Below are positions 16,874-26,468 of a stretch of 64,000 bases of DNA, piece after piece. How positions within the stretch are numbered: the stretch's first letter is position 1; the number at the start of each line of letters is the position of its first letter. The position numbers were made by a program, and so were the translations under genes. The DNA comes from Candidatus Cloacimonas sp. (GTDB lineage Bacteria > Cloacimonadota > Cloacimonadia > Cloacimonadales > Cloacimonadaceae), in NCBI GenBank assembly GCA_023227825.1, contig JALOCJ010000003.1, forward strand, positions 186,001 to 250,000, read 5' to 3'. Below the pieces are notes generated by a model. That model did not search any database. It was given only the letters and a program-made list of their open reading frames with translations, and was not told where the DNA came from.

Positions 16874-17758
16874 ATGTTTACCCAAAGCGTTTCTGATATC
16901 CTGAAAAAGATTCGCAGGATAGAAATTCGCACCCGCAATCCCGTCGCTGAAATATTCAGAGGAGAATATCACAGTCGGTTCAAAGGTCAGGGTTTGGAAT
17001 TTTCTGAAGTGCGGGAATATCAACCGGGAGATAATTACAGAGATATTGACTGGAATGTTTCTGCGCGGTTAGGACAACTTTACATTAAAAAATACCGGGA
17101 AACCAGAGAACTGAGAGTTGTATTTTTAGTGGATGTTAGTGCTTCACAAGAATTTGGCACTCGGAGTATGATAAAACGGGAAAAGGTTGCTGAATTGGTT
17201 GCTGCTTTGGCTTTTTCTGCTGTTGCTAATCAGGATTTGGCAGGTCTTATTCTTTTTTCTGACGAAGTGGAAAGGTTTTTGCCGCCGCGTAAGGGACGAA
17301 ATAATGCTTTGGCAATCCTTAGAGAAGTGCTATATTATGAGCCGAAAAGCAAAAAGACCTCGCTGAAAAATGCCTGTGAATATGCCCATAAAATGCTGAA
17401 AAAGCGGTGTATTCTGTTTATTATTTCGGATTGGATAGATTCCGGTTATGAGCATTCCCTCAAAATTCTGGCTACTAAAAATGATGTAATTGCTTTGAGA
17501 GTTTTGGATGATAGCGAACTGGAACTTCCTAATGCCGGAATTATATCTTTTCAAGACCCTGAAACAGGAGAAGAGGTTTGGATAAACAGTTCCGATGCCA
17601 AACTGCGTAAGGCCTATCAGGAAATTGTAAATAAAGAACAGAAGGATTTAGAGGAATTCTTTCGTAAATGCAATTGTGACTATTTGCTTATCCGGACATC
17701 CGATTCCTATATAAATTCCTTAAGAAAATTCTTCACTTTAAGGGGCAAAAGAAAATGA
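16874..17758 (+). CDS. DUF58 protein of the Bat operon
   Basis: The 294-residue soluble protein carries the DUF58 core FSEVREYQPGDNYRDIDWN (about 54-72), followed by a VWA-like domain with FLVDVSASQEFG, a MIDAS-type DxSxS sequence. DUF58 proteins always sit beside moxR and are presumed clients of it. It overlaps the next gene by 4 bases. Its biochemical activity is unknown. Confidence 0.9.
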   Translation: MFTQSVSDILKKIRRIEIRTRNPVAEIFRGEYHSRFKGQGLEFSEVREYQPGDNYRDIDWNVSARLGQLYIKKYRETRELRVVFLVDVSASQEFGTRSMIKREKVAELVAALAFSAVANQDLAGLILFSDEVERFLPPRKGRNNALAILREVLYYEPKSKKTSLKNACEYAHKMLKKRCILFIISDWIDSGYEHSLKILATKNDVIALRVLDDSELELPNAGIISFQDPETGEEVWINSSDAKLRKAYQEIVNKEQKDLEEFFRKCNCDYLLIRTSDSYINSLRKFFTLRGKRK

Positions 17759-18645
17759 AAAGAACAAAAGTTATTGTTTCCTTCCTTTTTTTGTTGCTCC
17801 CTTTGTTTATGCTGGCTGAATTTAAGCAGGAACTTCAAGGTTCAGATAGTTTAAAAGTAGGCACTCCTTTTCTCTTTAAAATTACAGCTGATTTTGCCAT
17901 AAAAGGTATTTCCCTGCCTGATACTTTAGATGACTTTGCAATTCTGGAAAGCAAAAGGGATGAAAAAAATCCCCGCTGCTGGATAATAAAAATAGTTCCC
18001 TTAAATACAGGTGCTTTATCCTTTCCCAGAATAGAAATACAACCCGTTGACAGTAGTGTAACCTCTATTTACACAGATGGTTTCAGGGTCTATGTGCTGT
18101 CTGTTTTAGCCGAAGGAGATACTCTTTTACGGGATATTAAACCCCTGCAAAAATATCCCCTGCAGTTACCATTCTGGATTTATCTTTTACTGCTTTTGCT
18201 AGCTTTGTCTGCGGGAATTTATCTTTGGTGGAAACAACCGGAAAAACCTAAACGGAAATATATTGCTCAACCGGAAATTAAAGAACCGGTTTTACCTGCC
18301 TGGGAAAAGGCATTAAAGGCATTGGATGAACTGCTAACAGAGGATTTACTTGATAAAGGAGAGACGGTTTTATACCATTTCCGTTTATCTAATATTTTGC
18401 GTGCTTTTCTGGAAGAGACCTATAATTTTCCTGCTCTGGAAATGACAGGACGGGAAATTGCAGTTAGTTTAAACCGGAGAAATATCCCTCAAGCACAGGA
18501 AATCAGGAAGTTTATTACTTATTGTGATTTGGTTAAGTTTGCCAAGCGTGAGCCAGCTGCTGTGGAAATTGAAGAAAACACTTTATGGCTGAGGAACTAT
18601 CTGATAAGTTTTAGGGAACCAACTCAGGAAACAGAAAATGCTTAA
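17755..18645 (+). CDS. Bat-operon membrane protein with periplasmic beta domain
   Basis: The protein has 296 residues, with a signal peptide (about 1-21), a beta-rich periplasmic part, one membrane helix (about 138-159) and a helical cytoplasmic tail containing ILRAFLEETYNFPALEMTGREI. The tail resembles that of BatD-type proteins and of the small proteins found between DUF58 and BatA in Bacteroidota-type operons. It overlaps both neighbours by a few bases. No catalytic motif is seen. Confidence 0.7.
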   Translation: MKRTKVIVSFLFLLLPLFMLAEFKQELQGSDSLKVGTPFLFKITADFAIKGISLPDTLDDFAILESKRDEKNPRCWIIKIVPLNTGALSFPRIEIQPVDSSVTSIYTDGFRVYVLSVLAEGDTLLRDIKPLQKYPLQLPFWIYLLLLLLALSAGIYLWWKQPEKPKRKYIAQPEIKEPVLPAWEKALKALDELLTEDLLDKGETVLYHFRLSNILRAFLEETYNFPALEMTGREIAVSLNRRNIPQAQEIRKFITYCDLVKFAKREPAAVEIEENTLWLRNYLISFREPTQETENA

Positions 18646-19639
18646 ATTCGGGCATCCCTGGCTGCTTTTACTTTTATTGGTAATACCTTTATATCTGATT
18701 TGGGAATTTGTATTTCAAAAGAAGCGGCGTTTTTATTTACCTCATTCGCGTGTAAAACAGCTACACTATCTTGTACGCGGTCAATTTTCATACCGTTATA
18801 TATATCCTGTTTTGCGTTCTTTAATATTATTATTTTTATGTATTGCAGTAGCCCAACCGCGTTGGGGAATTAAAACCCGGGATTTAAGTAATAAGGGTGT
18901 GGATATTGTAATGGCTATAGACATTAGTGGTTCAATGTTAGCTATGGATTTTGCCCCTAAAAATCGTCTAAGTGCAGCGGTGAGTGTAGCCAGGGATTTT
19001 GTGCAAAGGCGTCCGAATGACAGATTTGGCTTGGTGGCTTTTTCGGAATATGCTTTAACGCAAGTTCCGCTAACATTTGACCATTTGGCAATGCTGAATT
19101 CCCTGGATAAACTGAAAGTGAATGAAGAAGCATCAGCAACAGCTATTGGAATGGGTTTGGCAAAAGCAGTTGCCCGTTTGAAAAACAGCACTGCCAAAAG
19201 CAAAGTTATTATTTTGATTACAGATGGCGTTAATAATACCGGGGAAATAGACCCTTTAGCAGCGGCAGAAATGGCTCAGGACCTGGGAATAAAGGTTTAT
19301 CCAATTGGTGTGGGAAGCAAGGGTTTAGTTCCGTTTCCTTATTCTGACCCTATTTTCGGCACGCGCTATATTAATACCCTTATTGATCTTGATATGGAGA
19401 CCCTGAATAAAATAGCAGCGACTACAGGAACCGGGAAAGCAGCTTTAGCGACTGATGCTAAAGGTCTTGCAGAGATTATGAATGAAATTGACCGTCTGGA
19501 AAAGACCGTTTTTACAACTCAATTTCGTTATAATTATAGTGAGCAGTTTATGCCTTTTTTGTGGCTTGCTTTTGCCTTTTTTGTGCTTGAACTGCTGTTG
19601 AAAACAATTATTTTACCTGTCTTGCCGGAACAGTTATGA
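18638..19639 (+). CDS. batA: VWA-domain membrane protein BatA
   Basis: Membrane helices flank a von Willebrand A domain: two N-terminal helices (about 8-27 and 57-74), the domain, and a C-terminal helix (about 303-325). The metal-ion-dependent adhesion site DISGS is at 95-99. The sequence PRWGIKTRDLSNKGVDIVMAID is typical of BatA. BatA and BatB are thought to form an inner-membrane complex involved in envelope or oxygen-stress tolerance. The next gene, overlapping by 4 bases, is a second VWA protein. Confidence 0.85.
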   Translation: MLKFGHPWLLLLLLVIPLYLIWEFVFQKKRRFYLPHSRVKQLHYLVRGQFSYRYIYPVLRSLILLFLCIAVAQPRWGIKTRDLSNKGVDIVMAIDISGSMLAMDFAPKNRLSAAVSVARDFVQRRPNDRFGLVAFSEYALTQVPLTFDHLAMLNSLDKLKVNEEASATAIGMGLAKAVARLKNSTAKSKVIILITDGVNNTGEIDPLAAAEMAQDLGIKVYPIGVGSKGLVPFPYSDPIFGTRYINTLIDLDMETLNKIAATTGTGKAALATDAKGLAEIMNEIDRLEKTVFTTQFRYNYSEQFMPFLWLAFAFFVLELLLKTIILPVLPEQL

Positions 19640-20631
19640 ACATTGCCAATCCCTATTATCTGGCACTTTTAGCGCTATGTTTGGTATTTCTGCTGTTGCT
19701 TTTCGGAAGGGAAAGAAGATTAAAGCGGCGTTTTGCTAAATATGCTGAATTGCCTTTGAGGGAGCATTATTATAGCTCCCATTCGCCTTTTTGGACTAGT
19801 TTCAAGCTTTTTCTTTCTATTCTGGCTTTGGGCTGTATAATATTAGCGCTGGCAAGACCGCAATGGGATTATGAAAATAAGGATTTACAAAGTAGTGGAA
19901 TGGATATTATTTTTGCTATAGATGTTTCTAAAAGTATGGATGCTACGGATATGATGCCGAGTAGATTACTAAGAGCTATTTTACAGATTGGCAGTTTTTT
20001 GGAGCAGGTTAAAACTGACAGGATTGGAATTATTGCTTTTGCTGGAACGGCAACTTTGCAATGTCCTTTAACTGATGATTATGAAGCAGTTAGAATTGTG
20101 CTAAATGGTTTGAACAGTAATACAGTAGAAATTCCGGGAACCGATATTGGAAGTGCCTTGCGTTTGGCAGAAAATGCCTTTCCCGAGGGCTCAAAATCCA
20201 AAACCCTTATTCTGATTTCGGATGGGGAAGACCTTCAGCATTCTGCTCTCAGAGAAGCAAGGATTTTAAAGACCAAGGGTATCAGGGTCTATACTATGGG
20301 GGTTGGCAGTCCGGAAGGAACAATTATTCGCCATCCGGAAACCGGTGAAGAAGTAAAAAGTAAACTGGATGAAGCAACTCTTCAAGAAATTGCCCGGATA
20401 ACTGAAGGTGAATATTATCGCGTAACACCCGGCGGAGAAGAAATTCAGCTGATTTTGAAACATATCTATGAAAGCGAAAGCACACGCAGAGGAAAAAAAG
20501 TAACCATTTTAAAGGAGCAGTATTATCTCTTCGGCATTATGGCTATAATATTGCTGATGATAGAAAGTTTTATAGACCCGCGTAAACGAAAAAGCGGTAT
20601 TATGGCTGCGGAGAAAAGCAATGAGCACTAA
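19636..20631 (+). CDS. batB: VWA-domain membrane protein BatB
   Basis: This paralogue of the preceding gene has the same layout: N-terminal helices (about 6-23 and 55-73), VWA domain with MIDAS D96-x-S98-x-S100, and a C-terminal helix near residue 300-318. It contains GTATLQCPLTDDYEAV and GSALRLA, typical of BatB. It overlaps batA by 4 and the TPR gene by 11 bases, so the subunits are likely made in fixed ratio. Confidence 0.85.
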   Translation: MNIANPYYLALLALCLVFLLLLFGRERRLKRRFAKYAELPLREHYYSSHSPFWTSFKLFLSILALGCIILALARPQWDYENKDLQSSGMDIIFAIDVSKSMDATDMMPSRLLRAILQIGSFLEQVKTDRIGIIAFAGTATLQCPLTDDYEAVRIVLNGLNSNTVEIPGTDIGSALRLAENAFPEGSKSKTLILISDGEDLQHSALREARILKTKGIRVYTMGVGSPEGTIIRHPETGEEVKSKLDEATLQEIARITEGEYYRVTPGGEEIQLILKHIYESESTRRGKKVTILKEQYYLFGIMAIILLMIESFIDPRKRKSGIMAAEKSNEH

Positions 20632-21205
20632 AACAAGGCGTAACATTATCATAATTATAGCAGTTATTCTGGTTCTGCTGATTCTGGAATTGATTTTCAG
20701 ACCCAAGGTTCTAAGGCAGTCATTGGCAGAGCCATTTTACCAGGCAAAAAAATATTCCCGGGCAGAAGACCTGTTCCGTAAAAATTCTCTTAAAAGCGAT
20801 GCTCTTGCCAATGCCAATCTGGCAAAGTGTTTATATCGTCAAAATCGTTTTGCAGAAGCAGATTCAGCTGCCTCCATTGCCTTAAATAGTGCCAAAGATA
20901 AAAAGGATATTCTTTATGATCGGGGAAATATTGCCTATCAACAAAAGGATTACAGTAAAGCTTTAAAGGACTATAAGGAAGCATTGTTGTTGAATCCTGA
21001 AGATGATGATTTACGAGCAAATTATGAGCTTACTTTACGCAAAATAAATAAACAACCCCCTCCACCGGTTGGACTGCAGCAGAATAAAGATGATAAAGAA
21101 AAGGAAGCAATTCGGAATATCCTTGAAGGTCTGGATAATAAAGAAAGTTCGGATAGACAGCAGCTGCACTCTAAACAAAGCTTAAAAACAGATAAATGGT
21201 GGTGA
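20621..21205 (+). CDS. batC: TPR protein BatC
   Basis: The 194-residue protein has an N-terminal membrane helix (about 8-27) and tetratricopeptide repeats, for example YDRGNIAYQQKDYSKALKDY followed by ALLLNPEDDDLRANYEL, then a charged, proline-containing tail. The position between batB and batD and the TPR content match BatC of Bacteroidota and Leptospira. It should act as a periplasmic scaffold. Confidence 0.8.
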   Translation: MSTKTRRNIIIIIAVILVLLILELIFRPKVLRQSLAEPFYQAKKYSRAEDLFRKNSLKSDALANANLAKCLYRQNRFAEADSAASIALNSAKDKKDILYDRGNIAYQQKDYSKALKDYKEALLLNPEDDDLRANYELTLRKINKQPPPPVGLQQNKDDKEKEAIRNILEGLDNKESSDRQQLHSKQSLKTDKWW

Positions 21206-21207
21206 AA

Positions 21208-22989
21208 ATGAAAAGAGTTCTTTTTCTAATTCTGCTGTTTCCTCTTGTGCTTTCTGCCTTGAAAGTGGATTTATCCGTAAATAAAAATACTATCAGTTTA
21301 AATGAACAGCTGGAATTGATTTTAAAGATTTCTGACGACAACCGAATTAAAGTTCAAGAACCAACTCCACCTTCTATTCCTTTATTCAGTTTTCGCAATA
21401 TGACAAGTTCTTCAAGCAGCTCAGTTGTTTTGGAAGGGACAAAATTAATTTCTGAATTTTCAGAGACCTATCGTTTTATCTATTTTCCTTTGAAGACGGG
21501 AACAACAACTATTCCATCATTTCAGATTAAGGTAAATGGAAAGTATTATGCTACCCGTTCTATATCTGTAGAAGTAGTTAAAGCCGCACAAAAAGCTCCC
21601 AGCCAAAGCTCACCTCCTGTTCCGGGAATTCAACCTTTTGGCTTTGAGGATTCTTTTTTTGGGGGTGATAGAGAAAAATGGGCAGGAGATACTTTTGTTT
21701 TAGCTTTACCTCAAGTGCAGAAGGTTTATCGTGGTTTTCCGGCTATTGTATCCTATTATCTTTATACTGATGAAATGGTGGGTTCTTTCAATCTGGAAAA
21801 TGAAATCGATGCAGATGGTTACGGGAAAAGTACTTACGAGCAACCAACGCTGTTACAATACGAAGAAGTTTCCCTCAAGGGAAAACAATATAAAAGAGCT
21901 CTGATTAAAAGATTAGCTATTATTCCCAATAGAGAAGGACGATTGCAGGCACCCATTTTAGAGGGTTATGCCCGTCTTTACGGTTTTGGACTTTTAAATA
22001 AAAACCTGCAAAGTGAGGGAGGTATCATTGATGTTTTGCCTTTACCGGCTACTAATGTGCCACCAGCTTTTGGAGGTGCAGTAGGCAATTTTAAGATAAG
22101 TCATTCTCTTTCCAGGAAGGAACTTTCTTTGGGAGAAACAATTACTTTTACTCTGAAAATAGAGGGGAGGGGTAATTTTAACCAGTTTTCTGCGCCTCAA
22201 TTTGCGTCCGGAAAAGGTTTTCAGGTTTCCAGTCCGATGGTCGTTGATAATTTGAATGCCGGAATTGAAGGAACCAGAACATATTATTATACTTTAATTC
22301 CACAGGATAAAGGCGTTTATGAACTTCCCGAACTCAATTTTGCCTGGTTTGATAACGATAGCGGTAGTTATAAAATATATCGCAGTCCCAAAGAACAAAT
22401 TAAGGTTTCTTCAGCAAATGTGTTAAGTTATTTCAGCCGGTTAAGACAATCCCGCAATCCTAAAGCGATGCTGCCTCAAATTAAGAAGGAGAGTTATCCT
22501 GCTTATGTTCCTTATGTAAAACAGCTCTGGTATTGGATTTTGGCTTTCTTGATTATTGTAGCTACCTTAGTTGTTTCCTTTGTTGCCGTGGATAGAAAAA
22601 TGAAAAGAGATAATCCCGAACGCTATGCTTCGTTGAAAGCAGAAAAAGTCCTGTTACATTATTTGAAACCGGCGACTGCAGCAGCCAAAAATCTGTCTTT
22701 AGATTTTTATCCCCTGGCAGAAAAAGCATTGTTTCAATATCTTGCGTCTAAATATAAACTCTCTAATCATCTTTCTACTAGGGAAAAATTGCAGGCATTA
22801 AGCGAAAAAAATATTCCCGACCAGCTGCTGGAAGAAATTCAGATTTTCCTGTCTCATAGTCAGGCAGCAAGATTTATGCCGGAAACAGAAAGAGCGGTAA
22901 ATTTGGAAGAAGACCTGGCTCGTATTCGCAAAATTTTTACGGGATTCAGTCGCTTAAGTAAAAATAGAAAAAACAGGATGGGAAAATGA
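21208..22989 (+). CDS. batD: BatD-like membrane protein
   Basis: I prefer ATG 21208 (GGTGGTG upstream, then a signal peptide MKRVLFLILL) over the in-frame ATG at 21196 that overlaps batC. The protein is 593 residues. A long periplasmic part of Ig-like beta domains contains YLYTDEM and KGVYELPELNFAWFD, then one membrane helix (about 445-468) and a helical cytoplasmic tail. BatD homologues are oxygen-tolerance proteins in Bacteroides. A glycine/phenylalanine-rich linker lies at about 135-155. Confidence 0.82.
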   Translation: MKRVLFLILLFPLVLSALKVDLSVNKNTISLNEQLELILKISDDNRIKVQEPTPPSIPLFSFRNMTSSSSSSVVLEGTKLISEFSETYRFIYFPLKTGTTTIPSFQIKVNGKYYATRSISVEVVKAAQKAPSQSSPPVPGIQPFGFEDSFFGGDREKWAGDTFVLALPQVQKVYRGFPAIVSYYLYTDEMVGSFNLENEIDADGYGKSTYEQPTLLQYEEVSLKGKQYKRALIKRLAIIPNREGRLQAPILEGYARLYGFGLLNKNLQSEGGIIDVLPLPATNVPPAFGGAVGNFKISHSLSRKELSLGETITFTLKIEGRGNFNQFSAPQFASGKGFQVSSPMVVDNLNAGIEGTRTYYYTLIPQDKGVYELPELNFAWFDNDSGSYKIYRSPKEQIKVSSANVLSYFSRLRQSRNPKAMLPQIKKESYPAYVPYVKQLWYWILAFLIIVATLVVSFVAVDRKMKRDNPERYASLKAEKVLLHYLKPATAAAKNLSLDFYPLAEKALFQYLASKYKLSNHLSTREKLQALSEKNIPDQLLEEIQIFLSHSQAARFMPETERAVNLEEDLARIRKIFTGFSRLSKNRKNRMGK

Positions 22990-23807
22990 ACAAATGCAGA
23001 GAGAGGACACTGCTCCTCAACAATCAAAAAAGATTTCTGAATTTGGGGAGCTACAGCGAGCTCCGACTACTCTTAGTTTTGGTTATAATTTTGTTTTGCC
23101 AAATCCTTTTTGCTCAAGCTGACTCTTTACAAACAAAAAAGTTTACCGGTTCAGGAGAGCTTACTCCTTTGCCAGATACTTTGGATAAGGCAATGCGCAT
23201 AGCGGAACAAAAAAAGAATCCCGATTTGTTTTATAATTTAGGAGTGGAATTTTTCTCGCGGGGAGAAATCGGAATGGCTAATTTGTACTTTTTGAAAGCA
23301 TTAAATATTAATTCTGCCCATTCCCCGGCAAGAACTAATCTGGAACTTTCCATTCATTATAGTCCGGATGCAGATTTGTATCCTGAACAGCTTTTTTTGG
23401 TGCAAGTGCTATTTAAAGTGCTGAATTACCTATCGGTAAATCGTTTAGCAATACTTGGTCTTGTTTTTTTGTTTCTGTCAGCTTTAGCGTTATGCTGGTT
23501 GCTTTTTTATAATCCGGAAAAGGAAAGAGCTTTACCGATTTTAACCCTAACTTTCTGTTTAGTGCTTTGTGTTTCTGCGTATGTAACTCTGGGAATAAAA
23601 CTTCATCACCAACAACATAACCGCAGTGCTGTAGTTATTCCCCGGGAAACAGAACTTTTATCTCCGGCGAATAATAATGTTATTCAAAAAGTTCATTCCG
23701 GTTTGATAGTGAAAATCGTTCAAGATAACGGAAATTATTATGTAGTGCGTTTGCCCGATAACCAAATAGGACGCTTGCCTAAGGAAGTTGTAAGGAAAGT
23801 TATCTAA
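22986..23807 (+). CDS. batE: BatE-like protein: TPR, two membrane helices, SH3-like tail
   Basis: The 273-residue protein has a signal/anchor helix (about 28-44), TPR-type repeats (FYNLGVEFFSRGEIGMANLYFLKAL), two membrane helices (about 155-175 and 183-203) and a C-terminal SH3-like domain (SGLIVKIVQDNGNYYVVRLPD). This is the BatE architecture. The first about 27 residues are unusual: they include bases 23047-23064, a dispersed palindrome. The true start could lie further in, though no strong ribosome-binding site suggests it. Confidence 0.75.
   Translation: MNKCRERTLLLNNQKRFLNLGSYSELRLLLVLVIILFCQILFAQADSLQTKKFTGSGELTPLPDTLDKAMRIAEQKKNPDLFYNLGVEFFSRGEIGMANLYFLKALNINSAHSPARTNLELSIHYSPDADLYPEQLFLVQVLFKVLNYLSVNRLAILGLVFLFLSALALCWLLFYNPEKERALPILTLTFCLVLCVSAYVTLGIKLHHQQHNRSAVVIPRETELLSPANNNVIQKVHSGLIVKIVQDNGNYYVVRLPDNQIGRLPKEVVRKVI
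23047..23064. repeat. 18-bp palindrome inside batE 5' end
   Basis: GGAGCTACAGCGAGCTCC is the exact reverse complement of 9647-9664. It encodes part of the variable N-terminus (GSYSEL). Confidence 0.6.
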
Positions 23808-23847
23808 AATAAGCAGTTAGATATATAGCTATAATTTCTTCCTTAGT

Positions 23848-23918
23848 AGCATTGCCTACCCATTGCTCACCTATTACGGATGCCATCCGTATTGGGTGAG
23901 CAATGGGTAGGCAATGCT
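23848..23918. repeat. 71-bp near-perfect palindrome between convergent genes
   Basis: A 24-bp perfect outer stem (23848-23871 with 23895-23918) encloses a second 8-bp stem (TACGGATG / CATCCGTA), separated by a 3x3 internal loop that is partly paired. It sits between the convergent batE and parvulin genes but lacks a T-run, so it is not a standard terminator. The rest of the 303-base gap shows no gene. Confidence 0.9.
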
Positions 23919-24110
23919 ATTGGGAATAATGATGTCCCCATCTTTTTCCAAATGATATTATTTGTCAAATCCTTGTTGCCTGCCATCATAGGTAAAAAGC
24001 GGCAGCAAAAATATCTTTAAGCGATAAAAGCAAGGCAGGAAGGCGCTAATGACTTCTAACTTACAATGACTGACAAGATGTTGTTCTTCAGGAAATGGAC
24101 TGCAACCTTT

Positions 24111-26150
24111 CTAATCTTCATTTAAGGGTTCAAAATCCTCAGGAATTCTTCCTTCCAGGCTATCAATCATAAATTGAGCGGATTCATTAAGGTCACCTGT
24201 AGGATATTTGATGAGAAAATCCTTAAAAAGTTGCAAAGCCAGGTCTTTTTGTTTCATTTCTTCAGCAATCAGGAATGCCTTCATAAAAGAAGCTTTATAG
24301 TCATCGGAGTTATTTTTGTAACTCTCAATAATTTGGTCATAATACATAATAGCATCTTTGAAATTGCGTTGTCGGGCAGCATTATCTGCTTGGTTAAAAA
24401 GTTCTTCAGCAGTCATAGTAAGGTTGATGCGTTCAGGATATTTTTTCATATTAAATTCCACAAAGAGTTCTTCCGTAACCTGTTCCATTTTTGCTTTTTC
24501 TTTTTCTGATTTTATCATTCTGCGCAATTGGGGTTCTATTTCTTCAATGCTTTTATAGAGCTTTGGTGTTTCTTTCAGAGTGCGGAAAAAAACGATGTCT
24601 CCCTTGGCAGAAGTAAAAACAGGGCTCAAATAGCCCACTGGATTATTCCAAATTTGACTGGAAAATTCAGGGTCTTGTCCAATACCGGTGATGATTCCGT
24701 TATTATATATATACTCCAAAATGGCATTTTCCGGTTTGAGAGAATATTTTTTAATAATATCCTGCATTTTTTGTTCATTATGTTTCTTGTATGCTTTGTT
24801 GTATTTTTTCCAGGCAGTATTGGCATCTTTATTATTATCAAAGAAGAGAACTTCAATAGTTCTATAGGCAGGAGTGGAAAATTTTTCTTTCTCTCGTTCA
24901 TAGCGTTGAGCAACTTCCTCAGCGGAGATTTCTATGGTATCAGAAACCAGTTTTTGAAAGGCACTACGCAGCACATAAGCCCGTTTTGCTTGGAGATAAT
25001 CTTCATTTTCAGTAAAATATTTTTCATAGCCATTTGCTTTAGCTTCCAGATACATAAGACCTTGAGTAAGTTCCTGATTTATAAGCATATTTATGCCCCC
25101 GCTCTTATTTATAAAGAGTTGTTCTTGAGGAGAAAGTTTATCAAAAATCTGCAGCATTTGCCGCACCGTAAACTGTAAACTTGGCTCCTTGGAACTTACG
25201 ATAATATTATCCAGAATGGGTTTGTTATTGTTGCGTTTGTTAGGATCTAAGGTAATAGTATTGACAATGGCACTGTCTATAACAACTGCATACTTTATTT
25301 TCAAACTGTCCGTTAAAGCATTAAGCAACTCCTGTTCTTTCATAGGGCGTACACGCTGTTCAATTTCGGGCTTAACTTCGTTAAAGTCCTTTTGATAACC
25401 TTCAATCCAATCCACTATTCTTAAAATATGCCAGCCGTAATCGGTCTTTACGGGTCCAATATAGTTCAGAGTATCCACTTGGGAACTGCGGATAAGGTTT
25501 TCCAGTTCGGGATCGTTGCCAATACCTGGAATATTACCATTCAAACGGATATTTTTAATTCTGCCTTTTAATCCCTTGGCATAAGTATTTTGATTATAGG
25601 TATCAGAGACCGCAGCAAAAGCTACACCTTTTTTCAACTCAGCTAATGCTTTTTTTGCTGCTTCTTCATTTTCAGCTTGGATATAATCAATAGTGATATA
25701 AGGATATTGGTAAAAGAGAGAGAGATTCTGATTATAATAGGAAAGCAGAGTATCATCTGTAATAATTACTAAATCCGATACATTGCGTTTATAATATTCC
25801 TGAATATAAAAACGCTTTTCTATGGCAGAAATATATTCCAAAACGGTAGGATCATTTTCCAAACCCATCTGCTTGGCTTTTTGGTAAAAAACCTCTTCAG
25901 TAGTAATAGCATTTAGAACTTCTATCTGCCCTCCCACTGTTTTATACCGTGCTTGATACTGAGGTGGCAGTTTGGATATTTTGGTTTCAAGATCCTTACG
26001 GGTAATAACTCCACCGTTATATTCGGCTAATATTTCGGAATCGTTATTTGAACTATTTTTAATTTCCATTACAGGTATATTTTCCGCTATCAAAAATATA
26101 CTGATGAACATCAGGACAATACCCAGGTAAAAGTGTAGATGACGGAACAT
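24111..26150 (-). CDS. Periplasmic SurA/PpiD-type chaperone with two parvulin-like domains and TPR tail
   Basis: The 679-residue exported protein starts with a signal or anchor helix (about 7-23). A SurA-N-like helical part (GGVITRKDLETKISKLP) is followed by a first parvulin domain (about 140-265, with GPVKTDYGWHILRI) and a second, more diverged one (about 415-530, PVFTSAKGDIVFFR). The last about 100 residues contain TPR-like helices (FNQADNAARQRNFKDAIMYYDQIIESY). It probably folds outer-membrane proteins together with the OmpH/Skp-like protein at 44 kb. A separate transcription unit on the minus strand. Confidence 0.88.
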   Translation of the reverse strand: MFRHLHFYLGIVLMFISIFLIAENIPVMEIKNSSNNDSEILAEYNGGVITRKDLETKISKLPPQYQARYKTVGGQIEVLNAITTEEVFYQKAKQMGLENDPTVLEYISAIEKRFYIQEYYKRNVSDLVIITDDTLLSYYNQNLSLFYQYPYITIDYIQAENEEAAKKALAELKKGVAFAAVSDTYNQNTYAKGLKGRIKNIRLNGNIPGIGNDPELENLIRSSQVDTLNYIGPVKTDYGWHILRIVDWIEGYQKDFNEVKPEIEQRVRPMKEQELLNALTDSLKIKYAVVIDSAIVNTITLDPNKRNNNKPILDNIIVSSKEPSLQFTVRQMLQIFDKLSPQEQLFINKSGGINMLINQELTQGLMYLEAKANGYEKYFTENEDYLQAKRAYVLRSAFQKLVSDTIEISAEEVAQRYEREKEKFSTPAYRTIEVLFFDNNKDANTAWKKYNKAYKKHNEQKMQDIIKKYSLKPENAILEYIYNNGIITGIGQDPEFSSQIWNNPVGYLSPVFTSAKGDIVFFRTLKETPKLYKSIEEIEPQLRRMIKSEKEKAKMEQVTEELFVEFNMKKYPERINLTMTAEELFNQADNAARQRNFKDAIMYYDQIIESYKNNSDDYKASFMKAFLIAEEMKQKDLALQLFKDFLIKYPTGDLNESAQFMIDSLEGRIPEDFEPLNED

Positions 26151-26325
26151 TCTTATACTCCTTAATATATTGCTTAATATATGAATGCCAAATTTGTAAA
26201 AGGGCAGAAGAAGTCAAGACATTTATAGAGGGGGGAATTTATTACAACTTAATGAAGAATGAATGAAAGTGAGATAGAAATGTAAGAGCTAAGAGCAAAG
26301 GGCAGAGAGCGGAGGGATATATTCC

Positions 26326-26468
26326 GGAAAAACGACGTCCCCGTCGTTTAATTTGGTTGACCAGGAGGTCAACCATCCGGAAAAACGACGTCCCCGTCGT
26401 TTAATTTGGTTGACCAGGAGGTCAACCATCCGGTCGTTTAATTTGGTTGACCAGGAGGTCAACCATCC
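26326..26468 (+). repeat. 53-bp double-hairpin repeats, two full copies and one truncated
   Basis: Full copies are at 26326-26378 and 26379-26431. A third (26432-26468) lacks the first hairpin. Each has AAACGACG-TCCC-CGTCGTTT and GGTTGACC-AGGA-GGTCAACC, two 8-bp stems. The same unit is arrayed at 51102-51370. The rest of 26151-26747 holds a CGCAGATTA-type repeat, a shared motif at 26622-26637 and the promoter below. Confidence 0.9.

Noticed and set aside
24528..25178. 216-residue plus-strand ORF inside the parvulin gene
   Set aside because: It is antisense to a well-supported gene and has the phenylalanine/isoleucine-rich composition typical of antisense frames.
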